From Margaritispora aquatica (lineage: Eukaryota > Ascomycota > Leotiomycetes > Helotiales > Discinellaceae), in assembly GCA_007644065.1 (NCBI GenBank), contig VJWN01000032.1, forward strand, positions 242,149 to 306,148: DNA of 64,000 nt, written 5' to 3'. The notes below the pieces were generated by a model that saw nothing but the letters and a program-made list of their open reading frames with translations, was not told the DNA's origin and did no database searches. Below, in pieces: positions 36,827 through 47,999 of the stretch. Within the stretch, counting starts at the first letter, position 1, and each line of letters starts with the position of its first letter. A program made the position numbers and the translations under genes.

Positions 36827-36945
36827 GATAAAAGTATGGTGCGGGGTGGACGGAATGTCTTTTCATGCAGAAGGTGGATCCCAAAGTGGAGTGGAACTGG
36901 GAGTGGGGAGTGGAGTGTTCTAGGTTCTTGTGGAGACGAAAGAAA

Positions 36946-36988
36946 CTGGAGACTGGAGACTGGAGACTGGAGACTGGAGACTGGAGAT
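36946..36988 (+). repeat. Tandem heptamer (CTGGAGA)n
   Basis: Six copies in a row with degenerate flanking copies (GATTAGAGATTGG). Confidence 0.85.
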
Positions 36989-37148
36989 TAGAGATTGGTG
37001 ATGAATGTATGTGGGGATGAGAAACTTGAAAGTTGGGGGAAGGGGGGAGGGGGGTTGCCACCTTGAAGTTACAATACTGAGTAGGTTGGGGGATCTGGGT
37101 TGGGGAAAATCCTGGGGCCGAGCCGCTCTCCAAAGAATTATTATCCAT

Positions 37149-37188
37149 CATTCATCATTCATTCATTCATCCATCCATCCATCCATCC
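37149..37188 (+). repeat. Tandem tetramer (ATTC)n then (ATCC)n
   Basis: The array switches unit in the middle, from CATT to CATC, and ends at 37188. Confidence 0.85.
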
Positions 37189-37938
37189 CAATCACGACCA
37201 GTCCCGTGTATTGAAAAAGCTTCTCGCCTGAATCCTTACCCGCCATGATAGAAGAAATGATACGCAACATCTATGCCCCTTATGGATGTCTATCTACATA
37301 AGATAAGCGACACTCCAAGCACGTAGAATCAGAGGTAAATAACAAGTAAGACGATATACTTTTTCTAAAAATGCGGTCAAAAAAGTCAGAACAGTGACAA
37401 TCGTCTTCAGGTCATCGGCACCATCAGCATGACCTTTCACGAAGTCGGATTGATGCTCAGATAGCTTGCACACCTTTCAAACTTCACATTGAATCTGTGA
37501 AGAGAAGCGGCTTTCAAATTCAGCTGAATAATTGCACGATTTCCAATCTGTTCAATGAGTTCGTGTCGCTCTCATAGATTCTGTCAGAATGATATGGAAA
37601 TGCGACATCTCGACATTCGGGCTCCTAAAACCGAAGGTCCGAGGCCGAGTCCACAACTGCTCTCCACATCATTCTAGACGTCTGATTGGATGTTTTCATG
37701 TCAGGCTGAATGACAGCAAAGCGACATTGGAATGAAGAGGTGAAGTTTGTAATCACTTACTCTATTACTCAGTTTCGAGGAGCCTCAGACAAGGTATTCT
37801 TGTGGTGTAGAAAGGCTCCCACAAAATCCTTGGCATATATAAAGTGAAGCATCAACACCTAAGATAAAATCAGTCTTGAACAACACATCTCACATCTTTA
37901 CCAAACCCTCCTGCCCATATCTTACACATCTCAAAGCA

Positions 37939-39155
37939 ATGGCACACAGTACTTCAACTCTATCGCCAAATACAAAAATGGAAGACGAACCAAAGTTCTC
38001 CGCTTTTTCAATAACAAGCACACCGTACAAAGTCGTGGATGGAACAGAAATCCCTCTCTGGGTGTTTGTTCCAAAAGACGCCCATACCGGTCCTCGACCG
38101 ATTATAATCCATCTGCGTGAGTTTCGTATTTAACTTTACAACCTCACTTCCGAACTCGATTGCAAGCAAGAGAGCGAACACCTCGCTTAGGCCCAACACA
38201 AGATTTAGAGCAAATACACTAACATGATCCTAAAGATGGTGGTTTCCTGGTAACAGGCCACGCAATGTATCCAGACTGGGCACCACAATGGGCTCTAGAC
38301 TACGCACTACAACACTCTGCAATCAGAATCTCAGCAAACTATCGTCTCCTCCCTGAGGCAAACGGTACCGAAATCCTAGCCGACATTGGTATGTCCTCAA
38401 CCTCAAGCGCAAACTCCTCAACCACTTCCCCAACATTCAAAGGCACACCAGAACACTAACAAGCAATCACAGATGATCTCATCTCATGGGTTGACAACTC
38501 ACTCCCCACTTATCTCGCCTCCCTCACGCCAACCTCCACCACAGCCACAGCACCACAAGCAGATGTGAACCGCATAATGATATACGGCGAATCAGCCGGT
38601 GGCTACCTCTCTCTCCTTGCGGGCCTCTCACACTCTTCCCTTATAAAAGCGGTCATAGCAGCCTACCCCATGACAGACATCCCATCGCCTTGGTACAGCT
38701 CCCCCTCGACTGAGACACTCGTTAAGTCTCCCTTCGGCGCACCACTCATGCCATTGTCTATTTTCGAAAAACACACTTCGACAGCAGACAGGATATTCTC
38801 GGGTGCTTTTCCACCAGAGAGGATGGATTTGGCCCTCACAATCCTCCAACACGGCCTTTTCCCGTCTATTATGGGCACCGAAGACTCACTTGATCCATTC
38901 AAAGTGTTGTCTTCCTTCCCAAGTGAAAAAACACCGCCCCATCTCTTCCTCTTCCATGGAACTGGTGATTCTGCAGTTCCTGTCTCGCATAGTCAAGCTT
39001 TCATGAAATTGTGGAATGCGAAATTCGGAGAAGAAAATGCAAACGCACATTTTGAAGAGGGTGGTGAGCATGGATTTGATGGTGTGGCTACACTGACGAC
39101 AGAGTGGATGAAGAGAGGTCTTGAAGGCGTAACAAGTACTTGGATTAGGCGATAA
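37939..39155 (+). CDS. Alpha/beta hydrolase (esterase/lipase, AB_hydrolase_3 type)
   Basis: Three exons, 37939-38116, 38236-38388 and 38473-39155, give 337 aa. ATG at 37939 is the first in frame. The oxyanion-hole motif appears as HLHGGFLVTG after splicing (one Gly shorter than HGGG). The nucleophile elbow GESAGG has its Ser at about residue 151, and the acid and His are in HGTGDSAVPV and GGEHGF, so the catalytic triad looks complete. A likely lid region (PWYSSPSTETLVKSPFGAP) lies between. No signal peptide is seen. Fungal members hydrolyse short esters, lactones or carbamates; the substrate is unknown. The gene is transcribed toward the minus-strand cluster at 39.4-43.7 kb. Confidence 0.85.
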
Positions 39156-39379
39156 TTTGTGAAAACATAGACCGTTGACGAAAAGCAGAATATTAATTGA
39201 GGACCTTGAGGTAAAACTTCTTCTATCAAGATGCATGTATCACTTGCCCACACGAAAAGTTGCGTTAATCATATCTTTATGCCACGAGTGAAGAGTTCTC
39301 ATTGACAGCTATCTACATATTCTCCCAGCAAGCTCCCAACCTAGAGACTAGACACAAAAAAACACTGATTTCATTCAAG

Positions 39380-40615
39380 TTACACATCGACATCCTCATT
39401 TCCACCCATCCCATACTTTGTTGCAGAGAACGAAGTGATGAGCAGAGCTGCAATCCATTGGTCATGAAACGAAATACTTTCTTCCTTGAATGGATACTTG
39501 TACAGTAGTATGTGTTGGCCATTGCGACCATTGTCAGTCTTCCATGTGGCAACCACTGGCCCCTCGATATCCTTCTTGTTGCCTTCTCGTAATTCAATCT
39601 CTTGGGCGTCAGAAGCAAGGTCCGATTCAGATATAGCTCTCCATGTGAATTGTTTGCTTGGAAGAGAATCCATGGTATTTGCCCGTGGTGGAAATGTGAA
39701 AGTGAAGAAGGGCTCGGCTTTTTTGGCCTTGTTTGAGTTGTACTTCGAGAATTGGGCTCGGGGGGATTTAGGCGATCTGGGAAGGTGATACAGCTCGCTC
39801 GTACTTAAAGGGTTCCCGACCGAGAATATGGGACCTTTGGACATTCTGCTCCATTCAAGTCTGATGTAACCTATGGGAGGGTTTAAATCTGTAGTATTTT
39901 CGCTATTCTTAAAGACCATGCACGAATAGTCGTCCACACTGACATGTGTGCTGTAGGTTGTGGCCTTTGGATTTGCGATGTTGGATGCTGAATATGTCAT
40001 ACCTTTGAACTTATGACTCTTGATTCCCTTCAGATCCAGGAAATTGTCAGGCGATGGGTGCTCGATATGATCCTCCAGGGAAGAAGGCATGTCGTCCTCG
40101 TTGGCGATATCTGGTGACCCGAGTGCCAAGCTTTCAGATGGACATGTAACACAAATCTTCTCCTTGACAGAATCGTTCTTGGAGACTCTAATCTTTGGCC
40201 CAGAGTGTATTTCTATGATAATTTCGATGTCTGTACCTTTGGATGGGCAGGAAACGCATTCTAGATCATGATGCTTCGAGATTGAGGATCCGTTTGCCAA
40301 GACTTTGCTTTCACATGGACAGTCAGAGCATGCTTCATTGCCTTTGATATCCTTGGTGGTGGTATCATCGTTAGAATGGGGAGTGTTATTTGGAGTGCAG
40401 GGATTGCATTCTGATTTGTCCTTGGAGCAACCATTCTCAGTGTCAGAGGGAGATACTCCGTGATCCGCAGGGCAATCACCACACTCACTCTTCTTGGCAG
40501 AGTTGGAGTCCTTCTTGTCCAGGCCCAAGAAGTGAACAATCTTGTGGCCCAAGGAGTCAGTTGCGACTGGTTCAGGCTTCTTGCAGCATGTGCATTCCTT
40601 GTGATTATCTGCCAT
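39380..40615 (-). CDS. Fungal orphan with CxxC-rich head and FTWR-type C-terminal domain
   Basis: Open frame of 411 aa from ATG at 40615. The first 170 residues contain at least six short Cys motifs (CTCC, CGDC, CNPC, CSDCPC, CVSCPS, CVTCPS) in a hydrophilic linker. The C-terminal 200 residues form a separate domain: GYIRLEW, FSVGNPL, FTWRAIS, ELREGNKKDIEG, VVATWK and a final hydrophobic helix near DQWIAALLITSFS. The same order of blocks occurs in the neighbour at 41861-42541. I know this C-terminal pattern as a widespread fungal family of unknown function, perhaps tubby-like; that fold idea is inference. The frame is also open upstream of the ATG, so it may be joined to the gene at 40703-41410. 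Confidence 0.62.
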   Translation of the reverse strand: MADNHKECTCCKKPEPVATDSLGHKIVHFLGLDKKDSNSAKKSECGDCPADHGVSPSDTENGCSKDKSECNPCTPNNTPHSNDDTTTKDIKGNEACSDCPCESKVLANGSSISKHHDLECVSCPSKGTDIEIIIEIHSGPKIRVSKNDSVKEKICVTCPSESLALGSPDIANEDDMPSSLEDHIEHPSPDNFLDLKGIKSHKFKGMTYSASNIANPKATTYSTHVSVDDYSCMVFKNSENTTDLNPPIGYIRLEWSRMSKGPIFSVGNPLSTSELYHLPRSPKSPRAQFSKYNSNKAKKAEPFFTFTFPPRANTMDSLPSKQFTWRAISESDLASDAQEIELREGNKKDIEGPVVATWKTDNGRNGQHILLYKYPFKEESISFHDQWIAALLITSFSATKYGMGGNEDVDV

Positions 40616-40702
40616 TTTGCATTCTTTCGACGTGGATGATTGTTCGGTGGTGTTTGTCGATGTCTCAGTGAGGCCGTTGTTCTCATTACCTGTAACGTCA
40701 GA

Positions 40703-41410
40703 TCAAGAATACCAGAAAACACTTTTGGAAAACCCACTCTCTACTTTGAGACCGTTGTGTGGCGCATCTTGATACCCAAGTGTGTTGAGGTCCGTTTTGG
40801 GATCGTCCTTCTTCAAGGCCTCTACAACGTTCTTGTTCATCTCCTTCAACTTGGCATCCTCTTTCCTGAAAGACTCCGCCACTTTCCCCCTGAACTTCTC
40901 TAGCTTGGATACGTCAGTGATGAGAGCTTCAGCCACTTTCTTGTCAAATGCTACCCTCCGAGCCTCCTCTTTCTTAAATGCGTCGGCCTTCTTCTGCTTT
41001 CGAAGCTCCTTCTTAGCCTCTGCTGCATCAGCCTTCTCCCTCTTAGCCTTCTCCCTATCCTCTTGCTTTCTCGTCTTCTCTGCATGTTCGGCATGATTGA
41101 CAATTTCATCTCGGACTTGATCAATGACATGGCATACTTCTGCATTGACATGAGAGACGATGTCTTCGATGTAGTCGCTAGTAGCATTGAGGGTGTAGTC
41201 GACAGTCTGACCGAAGGTATGTGGTGGGTAGGGAACAAGCGGTGGTTTATAGCCCATCTTTTTTTCGACAGCAAGGACAGCACCACCCATCATCTCACTG
41301 AGGGTATTGGCTTCATTCTTAAGGGACTTGATGACTCGGCGTTCGTACTCGATGGTGGGAGTGAGATTGCTGGCACCAATGTGCTTTCGGGTGATGGATG
41401 GGTGAGGCAT
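40703..41410 (-). CDS. Charged coiled-coil protein
   Basis: ATG at 41410, 235 aa if read to the stop at 40703. After an 85-residue mixed N-terminus (with AEVCHVIDQVRDEIVNHA) comes a long Lys/Glu/Ala-rich segment (roughly residues 105-210) with strong coiled-coil or single-helix character (KREKADAAEAKKELRKQ). The stop is followed within 90 bp, on the same strand, by the CxxC gene, whose frame is open upstream of its ATG back to an AG at about 40690. A short intron could join the two, but no donor gives both a normal length and the right frame, so I keep them separate. Confidence 0.55.
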   Translation of the reverse strand: MPHPSITRKHIGASNLTPTIEYERRVIKSLKNEANTLSEMMGGAVLAVEKKMGYKPPLVPYPPHTFGQTVDYTLNATSDYIEDIVSHVNAEVCHVIDQVRDEIVNHAEHAEKTRKQEDREKAKREKADAAEAKKELRKQKKADAFKKEEARRVAFDKKVAEALITDVSKLEKFRGKVAESFRKEDAKLKEMNKNVVEALKKDDPKTDLNTLGYQDAPHNGLKVESGFSKSVFWYS

Positions 41411-41860
41411 TTTGTAGATGGTGGAAAGTATTCAAGAGGGTGATTGTAGTCGTTTTATTTTGTTGGTGATGAGAATAAGGAATAATAATGCAGGTGAGGG
41501 ATGAATATTAGGAATTAATGCCAGCGTTGTGTAGTAGGAAATGATTGTGGTTGAGAAGAAGAAATAAGGGAGGAGAGCGAGAGGAGGAAGTAGAGGTGAT
41601 ATGGAAGCTGGTTTGAAATTTGAAATAGGAAGTGTCGTGCTGGGGAGTTTCCACTGGGAAGTGAAGGATGCTGGAATAGAAGGTGCAAGTGTAACTGTTG
41701 GGATGGAAAGGCAGCAATTGAATGAGCTACCTTAGGCATTGTGAATTGAGTAAGGTAAGTAAGGCAAGTAAGGCACATAATGACATACAGATTGTGTTGA
41801 CATTCAATGAACGAAAAACAAGTTAGGGGTATATGTTCTTCGTCTTGCTTTGCCATGGAC

Positions 41861-42541
41861 TCACTGTCTCCTAATGTATGTCTCAACAATAATCATCAAA
41901 CTTAATACCACAGCAACTTCCCACTTTTTCTTCTCTTGCTCGATTTTCTCAAAACGACTTTTGAGAAACAAACTCCCTTTCTTAAAACCTTTCCAGATCC
42001 CATCTCGTTTCCACACTGCCAATAGTTCGCCCTCTGCCACATCTCTCCCACCAGTTCTCAGTTCCCACTCTAAAGGAGTCTTGAGCACTCCAGACTTCGA
42101 TCTTCGCCACGTGTATTTCATTCTTTCACCCATGCTGCCAATGCCACTACTGCCATTGCCATACTCGAACTCGTAGATGCCATACTGAAATATCTCATTC
42201 TGTTTGACAAGTCGTTCCCAAAAATATCGCTCCAAGATATCATCTCCTTCCTCCATTACCCGATCAGGATCACCAATGCACATCTCATTTCCTGTCAGAT
42301 GAAACTTTGCGCAGCCCACCACAGGGCCATCCTTATTGCGTCCGAGATGGAGTTCTAGTTCTGGCTTTGCTTGTCGCAAACCTGCGCGTACTTTGAAAAA
42401 GTACTTGGGTGTTCCAGGAGTGGTTGATGGGGTTAAGGTATGTTCTTTGCCGAGAATGGTGCAAGTTGAGATGAGTTCTTTGAAAACGTTCGAATCCAGA
42501 TGATCTGCTTCGCGAGTAATATTCGGATCTTTTACAGCCAT
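41861..42541 (-). CDS. Fungal orphan with FTWR-type domain, paralogous to the C-terminus of the 39380 gene
   Basis: ATG at 42541, 226 aa, single exon. It reads PVVGCAKFHLTGNEMCIGDP, then YTWRRSKS, ELRTGGRDVAEG, LLAVWKRDG, and a final hydrophobic segment with WEVAVVLSLMIIVE followed by basic residues. These blocks line up with GYIRLEW / FSVGNPL / FTWRAIS / ELREGNKKDIEG / VVATWK in the 411-aa gene, so the two are distant relatives arranged in tandem. No catalytic residues are evident. Function unknown. Confidence 0.7.
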   Translation of the reverse strand: MAVKDPNITREADHLDSNVFKELISTCTILGKEHTLTPSTTPGTPKYFFKVRAGLRQAKPELELHLGRNKDGPVVGCAKFHLTGNEMCIGDPDRVMEEGDDILERYFWERLVKQNEIFQYGIYEFEYGNGSSGIGSMGERMKYTWRRSKSGVLKTPLEWELRTGGRDVAEGELLAVWKRDGIWKGFKKGSLFLKSRFEKIEQEKKKWEVAVVLSLMIIVETYIRRQ

Positions 42542-43271
42542 GATGAAGTGACAAGAAGCTTCTTTTCTCGAGTGTCTATGAAATATGTCTGGTTAAAAGC
42601 TGTGAGGTGGAATTGATTTACTGCATAGCATGGTAGGAACAGGTTCTCTGATCTAGAGCTCCACGGCACTTGCAATATATCTTGGACCCCTCGACACCTT
42701 TTGATATAGAATGATTCTCCGGTCCGCAGGATGCTTCCTCATCGGGCAATATTATTCCATGGCTTGGTTGTCAGGGACCCGGTGGTGGCGAAGCATTGCA
42801 CAACACAGAAACTGCGAGGCTGTACTAGATTGAGTGTTCATGATGAATGCGACGAATGCGAAGCCTTGTAAGTCGGAGGATAGTTATGCCATGTCAAGGA
42901 GAAGGCTCGGAAAATGAAGTGCAAAAAGACGACAAATGATACCAACCCATGTAAACAAGTGGTTGAGAGTCAACTTAATTGCAAAGCCACAACGTGTCCC
43001 TGATTTCTCTCCTCCCGGTAATTTAATGATGCGATCAATTTGCAGCAGGCGACAGCAAGTGTCCATGGGCCTAGAGCTGCAGGTTTGCAGCAAAATCTTC
43101 TCCTGACACATCCTATTCGAATGCCACAGGAGGCCTCTCGAAGTTACCGACCTTCTGCCCAGTCACTGAAAATATGGCCAAGCTAGACAAGCGATCATCC
43201 CTCAGTCTCTTATCCCACTTCCCCAGTATGTCATAATTTTAAAGCTTCCTTTACTAAGATACTGTCGTCTC
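42542..43271. other. Intergenic region
   Basis: Promoter of the 42541 gene and 3' UTR of the 43709 gene; nothing else recognised. Confidence 0.5.
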
Positions 43272-43709
43272 TCAACTTCCACCATCCTTGGCAGCCTCCG
43301 CCTCCCGGAGCACCTTTAACCGTGACTGATTTCTCTTGCCAATGATCCTCAGTGTATTCTTCTTCTCAATATCTGCCATTTTGTCCCAATTCGAAATCCG
43401 GCTGAGTGTACCATCCACATTGACCACCATAGGTCCAAGATGATCAAGCGCTATGCTTGCATCGCCATTTGACATGTCCAGGGTTGTAGTTCGAATGCCA
43501 TCTTGTGGTACTTCGGGCAAAGCCAGAGTTTGTTTCTTAGGCTCTGCTGCTACGTCATCGAGAGAGGGTGAAGACGCGGAGCTCTCGCTGTCTTGCGACA
43601 GGGGCGTGGAGGATGTAGAGTATGAGGTGCTCATTTTGGAGTGTCGAAGTATGGGTACTCGTGTGTGATAGAATTTGCGTGGTGCAAAGCGGAGGAAAGA
43701 GGAGCGCAT
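43272..43709 (-). CDS. Small conserved fungal protein, possibly mitochondrial
   Basis: ATG at 43709, 145 aa, one exon. The first 25 residues (MRSSFLRFAPRKFYHTRVP) are basic, hydroxylated and lack acids, like a mitochondrial presequence; a second Met at residue 26 offers a cytosolic form. A Ser-rich linker follows. The C-terminal block (MVVNVDGTLSRISNWDKMAD, KKNTLRIIGKRNQSRL) is a compact, well-conserved-looking segment that I recognise from other ascomycete proteins without a known function. Targeting is inference. Confidence 0.7.
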   Translation of the reverse strand: MRSSFLRFAPRKFYHTRVPILRHSKMSTSYSTSSTPLSQDSESSASSPSLDDVAAEPKKQTLALPEVPQDGIRTTTLDMSNGDASIALDHLGPMVVNVDGTLSRISNWDKMADIEKKNTLRIIGKRNQSRLKVLREAEAAKDGGS

Positions 43710-44471
43710 GTGTGTGTATGAAGGTGATCTCTGTGTGTTTAAGTATGTTGAATTGAATATGTATCTGAGGGAATGGGCAGGTAGATGTTGTAGATCTGTT
43801 CTTTGGCTTGTTGTTGTCGAATGTTCTGGAGTTGATAAGGCTAGTTAATGCCAGACGAGGCTGAACATCATGAAGCCAGGATGACCTCAAGCTCGTATAC
43901 CGTAGCTTGAAAAGGAACTTACTGATTTGGGTGTATTATGTGAGAAATATAATAGTGGTAGCACTGAGATTGGATCAAGAGTCTAGGTAGACATCAAGAA
44001 AATAGCTAAATAGTTCTCGTCATATATGAATGTCATTCAAAGTATCTAAGATATTTGGGCTTTTATCGTGGAACAAGATGACTACTTAGATCTTGGTCCT
44101 TGAAAAATGACTTTCTATTCCATCAAAGGTGATTCATATCGATAATGATACATTACGACTGTCTTTAGGTGCTGGCCTGGTTGAATCCGATCATTGAATT
44201 AGTTTGTCTTTCCCTTCTCTAAACATTCCGTACGGACAAGCGTTCCGGAGCCGCATCATGCTCCGTCCACTTGATGCGGTAAAAAGCAGATGCACTGTAC
44301 ATCAGCCTCTCCTTCAACCTCTTGATCTCCTCCCCCCACACATCCCATCCACCTCACGCCCTGCATTATTTTCACTTTCACCGTCCACGTCCACCTTCTT
44401 AACACCACATCAGTTCAAGGGTCGGGTTCGGAGAAGGTGCCTACTGTGCCATAGAAGGCGTGAGATTGCAA
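43710..44471. other. Divergent promoter region
   Basis: It lies between the small protein (minus) and the C2H2 regulator (plus). A C/T-rich stretch at 44320-44400 precedes the ATG at 44472, as in many fungal promoters. Confidence 0.5.
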
Positions 44472-47163
44472 ATGGAAGCCCACCAAGCCCCTAGTGCCTC
44501 GGACGTTGCTTCACCCAACAATCCGCTTGGAACAGCACCTAGGAATCCAGCCAAGATACCTGCTAAACGCCCAAGTAAAGAGTCGAAAACAAAACAGACA
44601 ATATCTTCGGCATCTGGCATCAGGTTCCAATGTAAATCATGTCCAAAGAATTTCTCACGAGTGGAGAATCTCACTAGACATGAGGCAAATCGTGAGTATT
44701 GTTGATTTTATACTCATTATGTGGCTTATTCGCCCTTGTCTCACGTCTCTAACTTCACGTGTAGATAATGAAGGGAGATTTGTTTGTGTAATATGCAGGA
44801 AGCGTTTCACAAGAAGTGACCTTTTGAATCGTCATCGAAGAATTCATGGAGCTCAGGCTGAATCAACTAAATATCAGTCTCCGAAGTCAGAATTCCCTGC
44901 ATCCTCTCCATCAACATCAAATATCTCGGATGGACAGGATCGTTCTTCTCATGATGGCTCAAGTACATTCTCAAATCAATCTCCCGGAGTTGGCTACCAA
45001 CCTCAAGGTCATCGGGATGGATACCCAGCACCTTTGCCCGGGCCTGGATCAATGCTTCAACAGCATCTTCCTCAAGCTCAAGGGCTAACCAGTCTTATGG
45101 AGGCAGCTCTTGCTCCAGAAACGTATGCCTTCCAAGCAGTCGAAAGCATAAACCCGTCACCTACCGACTGCCTACATGGGGACATACGATGCTGATATGT
45201 CATGGACTCTTGACTATTTGCCATCTGAACATTCTCCCAACTATCTCATAGATCACGACATGCTGAATACATGGGATGACTTTAATGACTACTCATATCA
45301 ACCCGTCAAGTACGAGCAGCCACCACCTCTTCCTCAGGACTCAGATGATGCGGAGGGTGAGGATGAGGATACATCGGATTGGCCAGACAAGGTTGATAGA
45401 CCAGATACTCCACAGAGAGTTGATAACCGCATCATTCCCGTTCGATCAATACCGATATCATGGCAGTCGGTTTTGGACGAAGCACGAACCAGTGGACTTT
45501 CGCCTCAAAATATTCGACCTGCCGAAAGGTTTAGCGATCCGCTTCGTGACTCATTATTAGTGACGCTTAATGGATCGAACTTCAGAAACGAAATTTCACG
45601 TCCTGAGATCAGCGAGATCATCTTTCCACCATCCGAAGCTCTTGACTTTTTCCTTCGACTCTATGTCCGGTATATACATCCTCGCTTTCCTGTTCTCCAT
45701 CTTCCCACATTCGATATTTATAACTCATCACCATTGCTTTTGGTCGCAATGATGTTCTTAGGTTCTAGCCACTCCCATGCAGATCGAGGAAGATTTTCGC
45801 GTATGTTTCACGAACACCTCAGGATTGCCATCATTAGGATACAAGAAGTCGACAAGAAATATGTAGGTGTTTCCTATCACTTTAGGAACAATTCTAACAA
45901 GTCTTAGCTTCGAAATATCGATAACATATTGACATTTTTTCTCCTCTGTCTCGCTGGCACTTGGAGTGGAAGCAAGAATTCATACGAGTTTGCTGAAGGA
46001 GCTCGAGGAATTCTTATAACAGCATGTCGACGCTCTCGCCTCCTAGACTGTCGTTCAACAGCTCAAATCGATCCGAAGCTCTTTCAAGACAAAGGTCACA
46101 CCCCACTGAATGCCACATGGCTTGCTTGGGTGGAGACTGAGAAGAGAAAGCGACTCGGGCTGTCAATATATGTTCGTATCTCCAAACATATCAGCGAATG
46201 ATATAAGCTAATACAATACAGATTTATGACTGTACTTATCCCGCTCTATTCAATAACCAGCCATACGTCTCCAAAGCTGAGACCACTAATTGCATATTCC
46301 CTTGCGATGAAGAGCCTTGGGCCTCACCTAGTTCACAAACATGGTCTTCGCTTGTTGGACCAACACACTCTCCACCGACAACATTCTACCTGCATGCACT
46401 CAATTGCTGTCTCCTTCCCAAGTCAATCCGGCCTCCACCACCAGTTGCACGCGCCAACGAATTTGGGAAACAGATTTTGATCTATGCGCTTCACACTCAC
46501 ATCTTTGAGTGGCGCCAAGCGACAAGCATGCTCAATCCTACTGGCCTTATGGGCACAGCTAACAACTCCGCACATGATATTGGTGAAGGCTTGCGTGAGC
46601 GAAGAGCTTGGCTCATTTCTGCCCTTGACTCTTTCATAGAAGGCTACCAAGACGCCAATACAACCGTTGCTACTCAATTACTTGTCCATCTTGGCTACAT
46701 ATCTCTTGATGTGTCGCTCTCTGATATGCATCTCGTTGCCGGTCGGTCACCAACGTCGCAAGACTCTGCGTTCGCAAGCGAGAACTTGAAGCAGTGGGCG
46801 AATTCGATCCTGGCCACGGGCACGATGCGACATGTCTTTGAGCTGTTGGGATTATGTCATGGCTGTATTTCGCAAGGCTTGGCAGCGGATGCGAGCTATG
46901 AGATTGCGATCGGTCTGTTCACAGGAGGTATGGTCTGTTGGGTATTCGCTAAATTGAGGGGCATGAGTGGTAGCGGGATGAGAGTAAAGGAAGAAGGAGG
47001 TAAAGAGATCGCAAGAGATCGTGAGCAGGAGGTGTACATCGGAGAAGTGAGGAAAGCGAGTGTAGCTCTGAGGCAGATGGGATGCTGGCGTATGTGTAGT
47101 CTTTTTGGTCGGATTTTGGAGGGGTTTGAAGGAGGGAAGGGCAAGGGGAGAGAGCTTGTTTAG
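44472..47163 (+). CDS. C2H2 zinc-finger regulator with fungal_trans domain; one frame break
   Basis: Exons 44472-44691, 44765-45862, 45908-46171 and 46222-47163. Two C2H2 fingers straddle intron 1: FQCKSCPKNFSRVENLTRHEANH and FVCVICRKRFTRSDLLNRHRRIH. A disordered Ser/Pro linker follows, then the fungal-specific transcription-factor homology domain (FFLRLYVRYIHPRFPVLHLP, LFLGSSHSHADR-like helices, YDCTYPALFNNQP). The frame breaks at a GGGG run (45178-45181): one G fewer joins LMEAALAPE to DADMSWTLDYLPSEH and makes the total divisible by three, 840 aa. No acceptor AG lies in a position to explain it as an intron. It is either an assembly error or a recent null allele. The product should be a nuclear DNA-binding activator or repressor; targets unknown. 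Confidence 0.8.
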
Positions 47164-47999
47164 TAAGGACACTGTCCTTTAGTTGTCAAGTATTGTGGTC
47201 TCACCAACGGGAATAGACTGGGTAGGCTGGGTAAGTGGAGACAGCCTGCTGGATCTATCATGACACTGCGGCAAGTGCATCGATGATATGGTAGGATTTT
47301 TAAATCATGATCATGAAAACAATCAGAATCACTGGGTTTTGAGATGCCGTGAATTGTTCAATAGAAGCATCATTGCAGTTCTTCATAATTTTGGATATAT
47401 TCAAGATTCTTTTACAAGTCATCATCCCATCTTTCGGTACTTTACCCAAGTGGCACTTTCTAAACAAGCTTTGTACCCGCGATAAGAGAGGCGAGAGTCA
47501 TATTGGCCAAGCATTACCAAGACCAGAAATTCCCTTGGCGATGCCAAGCAGTTCGAATACCTTCCTCTTTCGAACTCGCCTGCCTTTTACTTCCCGTATA
47601 TATTTACATAATTATCTTTAACTGCCCAATGAACTTCTGTGGTCGGCAACTCCGCACCTGCCTCGAGATGACCTCCGAAGATCTTGGATAGAAAGTTGTT
47701 ACAATTGGCTGCTGGTTAACTGATGTAGGTACCCAGAGAGACAGGAAGCGGGGGATATCGATGCAGGTTGCTGCCAAGTCTCTTACTTGCTGCCTTTACA
47801 GGTCAAGTTTCTGTAGAAAGCCGGATCGCTATCTGAGCCAAGCACGTACAATCTTTTCCAGAAGGTGTCTCTATTTTGCAAACTGTCAAACGGGCATGAG
47901 ATAGTCAGTCTTATAGATCGAGCTGTCCGCAATCGCGTTGACAGGCCAGCTTGTGGATAAGCCTTCGCTGCTCTCGTGTCGAAGTCATAAGCAGTCAAT
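47164..47999. other. Intergenic region
   Basis: No supported gene; upstream region of the choice-of-anchor B gene. Confidence 0.5.

Larger units (their letters stand above)
35300..37938. other. Long divergent spacer with microsatellites
   Basis: 2.6 kb between divergent genes without a supported gene. It contains a degenerate duplication and three simple tandem arrays (listed separately) and a T-run near 36580-36598. A 142-codon minus frame at 36723-37151 is produced by the repeats and is not a gene. Confidence 0.55.

Noticed and set aside
36723..37151. Minus frame of 142 codons rich in Ser, Pro and His
   Set aside because: Produced by heptamer and tetramer repeats whose unit lengths keep the frame open; no other sign of coding.
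40691..40776. Intron from GTATCA (40775) to TTACAG joining the coiled-coil and CxxC genes
   Set aside because: Donor phase leads to immediate stop codons; the only in-frame donors are non-canonical or give a 33-nt intron.
45122..45250. Intron GTATGC to CATAG in the C2H2 gene to explain the frame change
   Set aside because: Phases do not match, and it would delete the protein-like block DADMSWTLDYLPSEH.
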